Shown here: positions 5,914 through 6,661 of the stretch, piece by piece
Layout of the letters: each line of letters starts with the position of its first letter
Numbering within the stretch: position 1 is the first letter of the stretch
NCBI GenBank assembly: GCA_020425485.1
Contig: JAGQRL010000274.1
Location: 1-6,661 of the forward strand
DNA length: 6,661 nucleotides
Direction of reading: 5' to 3'
Origin: Rhodospirillaceae bacterium
Lineage (GTDB): Bacteria > Pseudomonadota > Alphaproteobacteria > DSM-16000 > Inquilinaceae
Notes under the pieces: generated by a model
Told to the model about the DNA's origin: nothing
The model's database searches: none
The model's input: only the letters and a program-made list of their open reading frames with translations
Made by a program: the position numbers and the translations under genes

Positions 5914-6661
5914 CACATGGGCACCTCAAGGGCGTCGGCGACGGTGAAGATGTCCTTGTCGCCGCGGCCGCACATGTTCATCACCAGCAGGTGATCCTTG
6001 GGCAGGGTGGGCGCCAGGCGCGTCACATGGGCCAGCGCATGGGCCGGTTCCAGTGCCGGGATGATGCCTTCCAGGCGCGAGCACAGGCTGAAGGCGGCCA
6101 GCGCTTCGGCATCGGTGGCCGACACGTAGTTCACCCGCCCCACATCGCGCAGCCACGAATGCTCCGGCCCGATGCCGGGATAGTCGAGCCCGGCGGAAAT
6201 CGAGTGGGCATCGAGGATCTGGCCGTCGTCGTTCTGCAGCAGATAGGTGCGGTTGCCGTGGAGTACGCCGGGCGACCCGCCGGTGAGCGAGGCGGCATGC
6301 TTGCCGGTATCCAGCCCGCAGCCGGCCGCTTCCACCGCATGGATGGCCACTGTCGGCTCATCGAGGAAGGGGTGGAACAGGCCCATGGCGTTGGAGCCGC
6401 CGCCGATGCAGGCCACCAGGCTGTCGGGCAGGCGCCCTTCGGCCTCCTGCATCTGCTGGCGCACCTCGGTGCCGATGATGGATTGGAAGTTGCGCACCAT
6501 GGTGGGGTAGGGGTGCGGGCCCGCCACGGTGCCGATCAGGTAGTAGGTGTCGTCGACATTGGCGACCCAGTCCCGCAGCGCCTCGTTCATGGCGTCCTTC
6601 AGGGTGCGGCTGCCGCTTTGCACCGGCACCACCTTCGCCCCCAGCAGCTTCATGCGGAAGA
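5913..6661 (-). CDS. trpB: tryptophan synthase beta subunit, C-terminal part, 5' end off right edge
   Basis: TrpB condenses indole with L-serine to form tryptophan, using pyridoxal phosphate. The last 248 codons are present, of about 400 usual; the reading frame is open to the edge (Phe-Arg precede [11 protein letters not shown]), so the Met at 6651-6653 is internal. Visible motifs are [34 protein letters not shown], the PLP phosphate-binding loop GGGSN (codons 6390-6404), [24 protein letters not shown] (its first Glu equals Salmonella Glu350, near 6070) and [11 protein letters not shown] near the end. In the last motif Cys replaces the Ser377 of Salmonella that contacts the PLP ring nitrogen; Cys here also occurs in other TrpB proteins. 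The PLP lysine lies in the missing part. The stop overlaps the trpA start by one base. Confidence 0.96.
   Translation of the reverse strand, partial: FRMKLLGAKVVPVQSGSRTLKDAMNEALRDWVANVDDTYYLIGTVAGPHPYPTMVRNFQSIIGTEVRQQMQEAEGRLPDSLVACIGGGSNAMGLFHPFLDEPTVAIHAVEAAGCGLDTGKHAASLTGGSPGVLHGNRTYLLQNDDGQILDAHSISAGLDYPGIGPEHSWLRDVGRVNYVSATDAEALAAFSLCSRLEGIIPALEPAHALAHVTRLAPTLPKDHLLVMNMCGRGDKDIFTVADALEVPM
5923..5927 (-). promoter_or_regulatory. ribosome binding site of trpA inside the end of trpB
   Basis: GAGGT on the minus strand lies 9 nt before the ATG at 5911-5913. It favours that ATG over the GTG at 5914-5916, for which the spacing would be 6 nt. Confidence 0.6.

Noticed and set aside
5914..5916. 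GTG one codon before the chosen trpA ATG
   Set aside because: It would add a single residue. The ATG has better spacing to GAGGT and the usual TGATG overlap with the trpB stop.
1..6661. A novel multi-gene system, mobile element, toxin-antitoxin or defence island
   Set aside because: All six genes belong to well-known housekeeping or transport families with intact visible motifs. No transposase, terminal repeats, tRNA or unexplained coding region is seen.

Overview
The window is high-GC DNA (roughly two thirds G+C by eye) with ordinary, densely packed bacterial genes. Protein sequences and gene order point to an alphaproteobacterium, perhaps in or near the Rhodospirillales. The trpB-trpA-accD-folC order is typical of that class, and the DnaN, FolC and AccD N-termini have an alphaproteobacterial look. 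The genus cannot be named from this stretch.

Layout, left to right. Positions 1-457 (minus) hold the first 152 codons of dnaN, the replication sliding clamp, which runs off the left edge. A 207-bp spacer (458-664) separates it from a divergent gene; it contains a strong inverted repeat and a weak promoter candidate for dnaN. Positions 665-2359 (plus) encode a 564-residue CPA2-family (KefB/KefC-type) cation:proton antiporter with a C-terminal nucleotide-binding RCK domain. A 40-bp convergent spacer with a hairpin follows. From there to the right edge everything reads leftward: trpB (5' end missing, 5913-6661), trpA (5032-5913), accD (3740-4885) and folC (2400-3731).

How the genes relate. TrpB and TrpA are the two subunits of tryptophan synthase, and their genes overlap by one base (TGATG), which suggests translational coupling. 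AccD is the carboxyltransferase beta subunit of acetyl-CoA carboxylase (fatty-acid synthesis). FolC adds glutamate to folates and makes dihydrofolate; its GTG start lies 8 nt after the accD stop. A 146-bp gap between trpA and accD holds a 7-bp inverted repeat, a TTGACC box and a small hairpin, so accD-folC may have its own promoter inside a longer trp transcript. The antiporter and dnaN are functionally unrelated to this cluster.

I see no mobile element, CRISPR array, RNA gene or defence system, and no evidence for a new multi-gene system. The items most worth a second look are the roughly 100-residue charged C-terminal tail on AccD, including an Arg-Glu repeat; the inverted repeat between dnaN and the antiporter; and the promoter/operator-like element upstream of accD.
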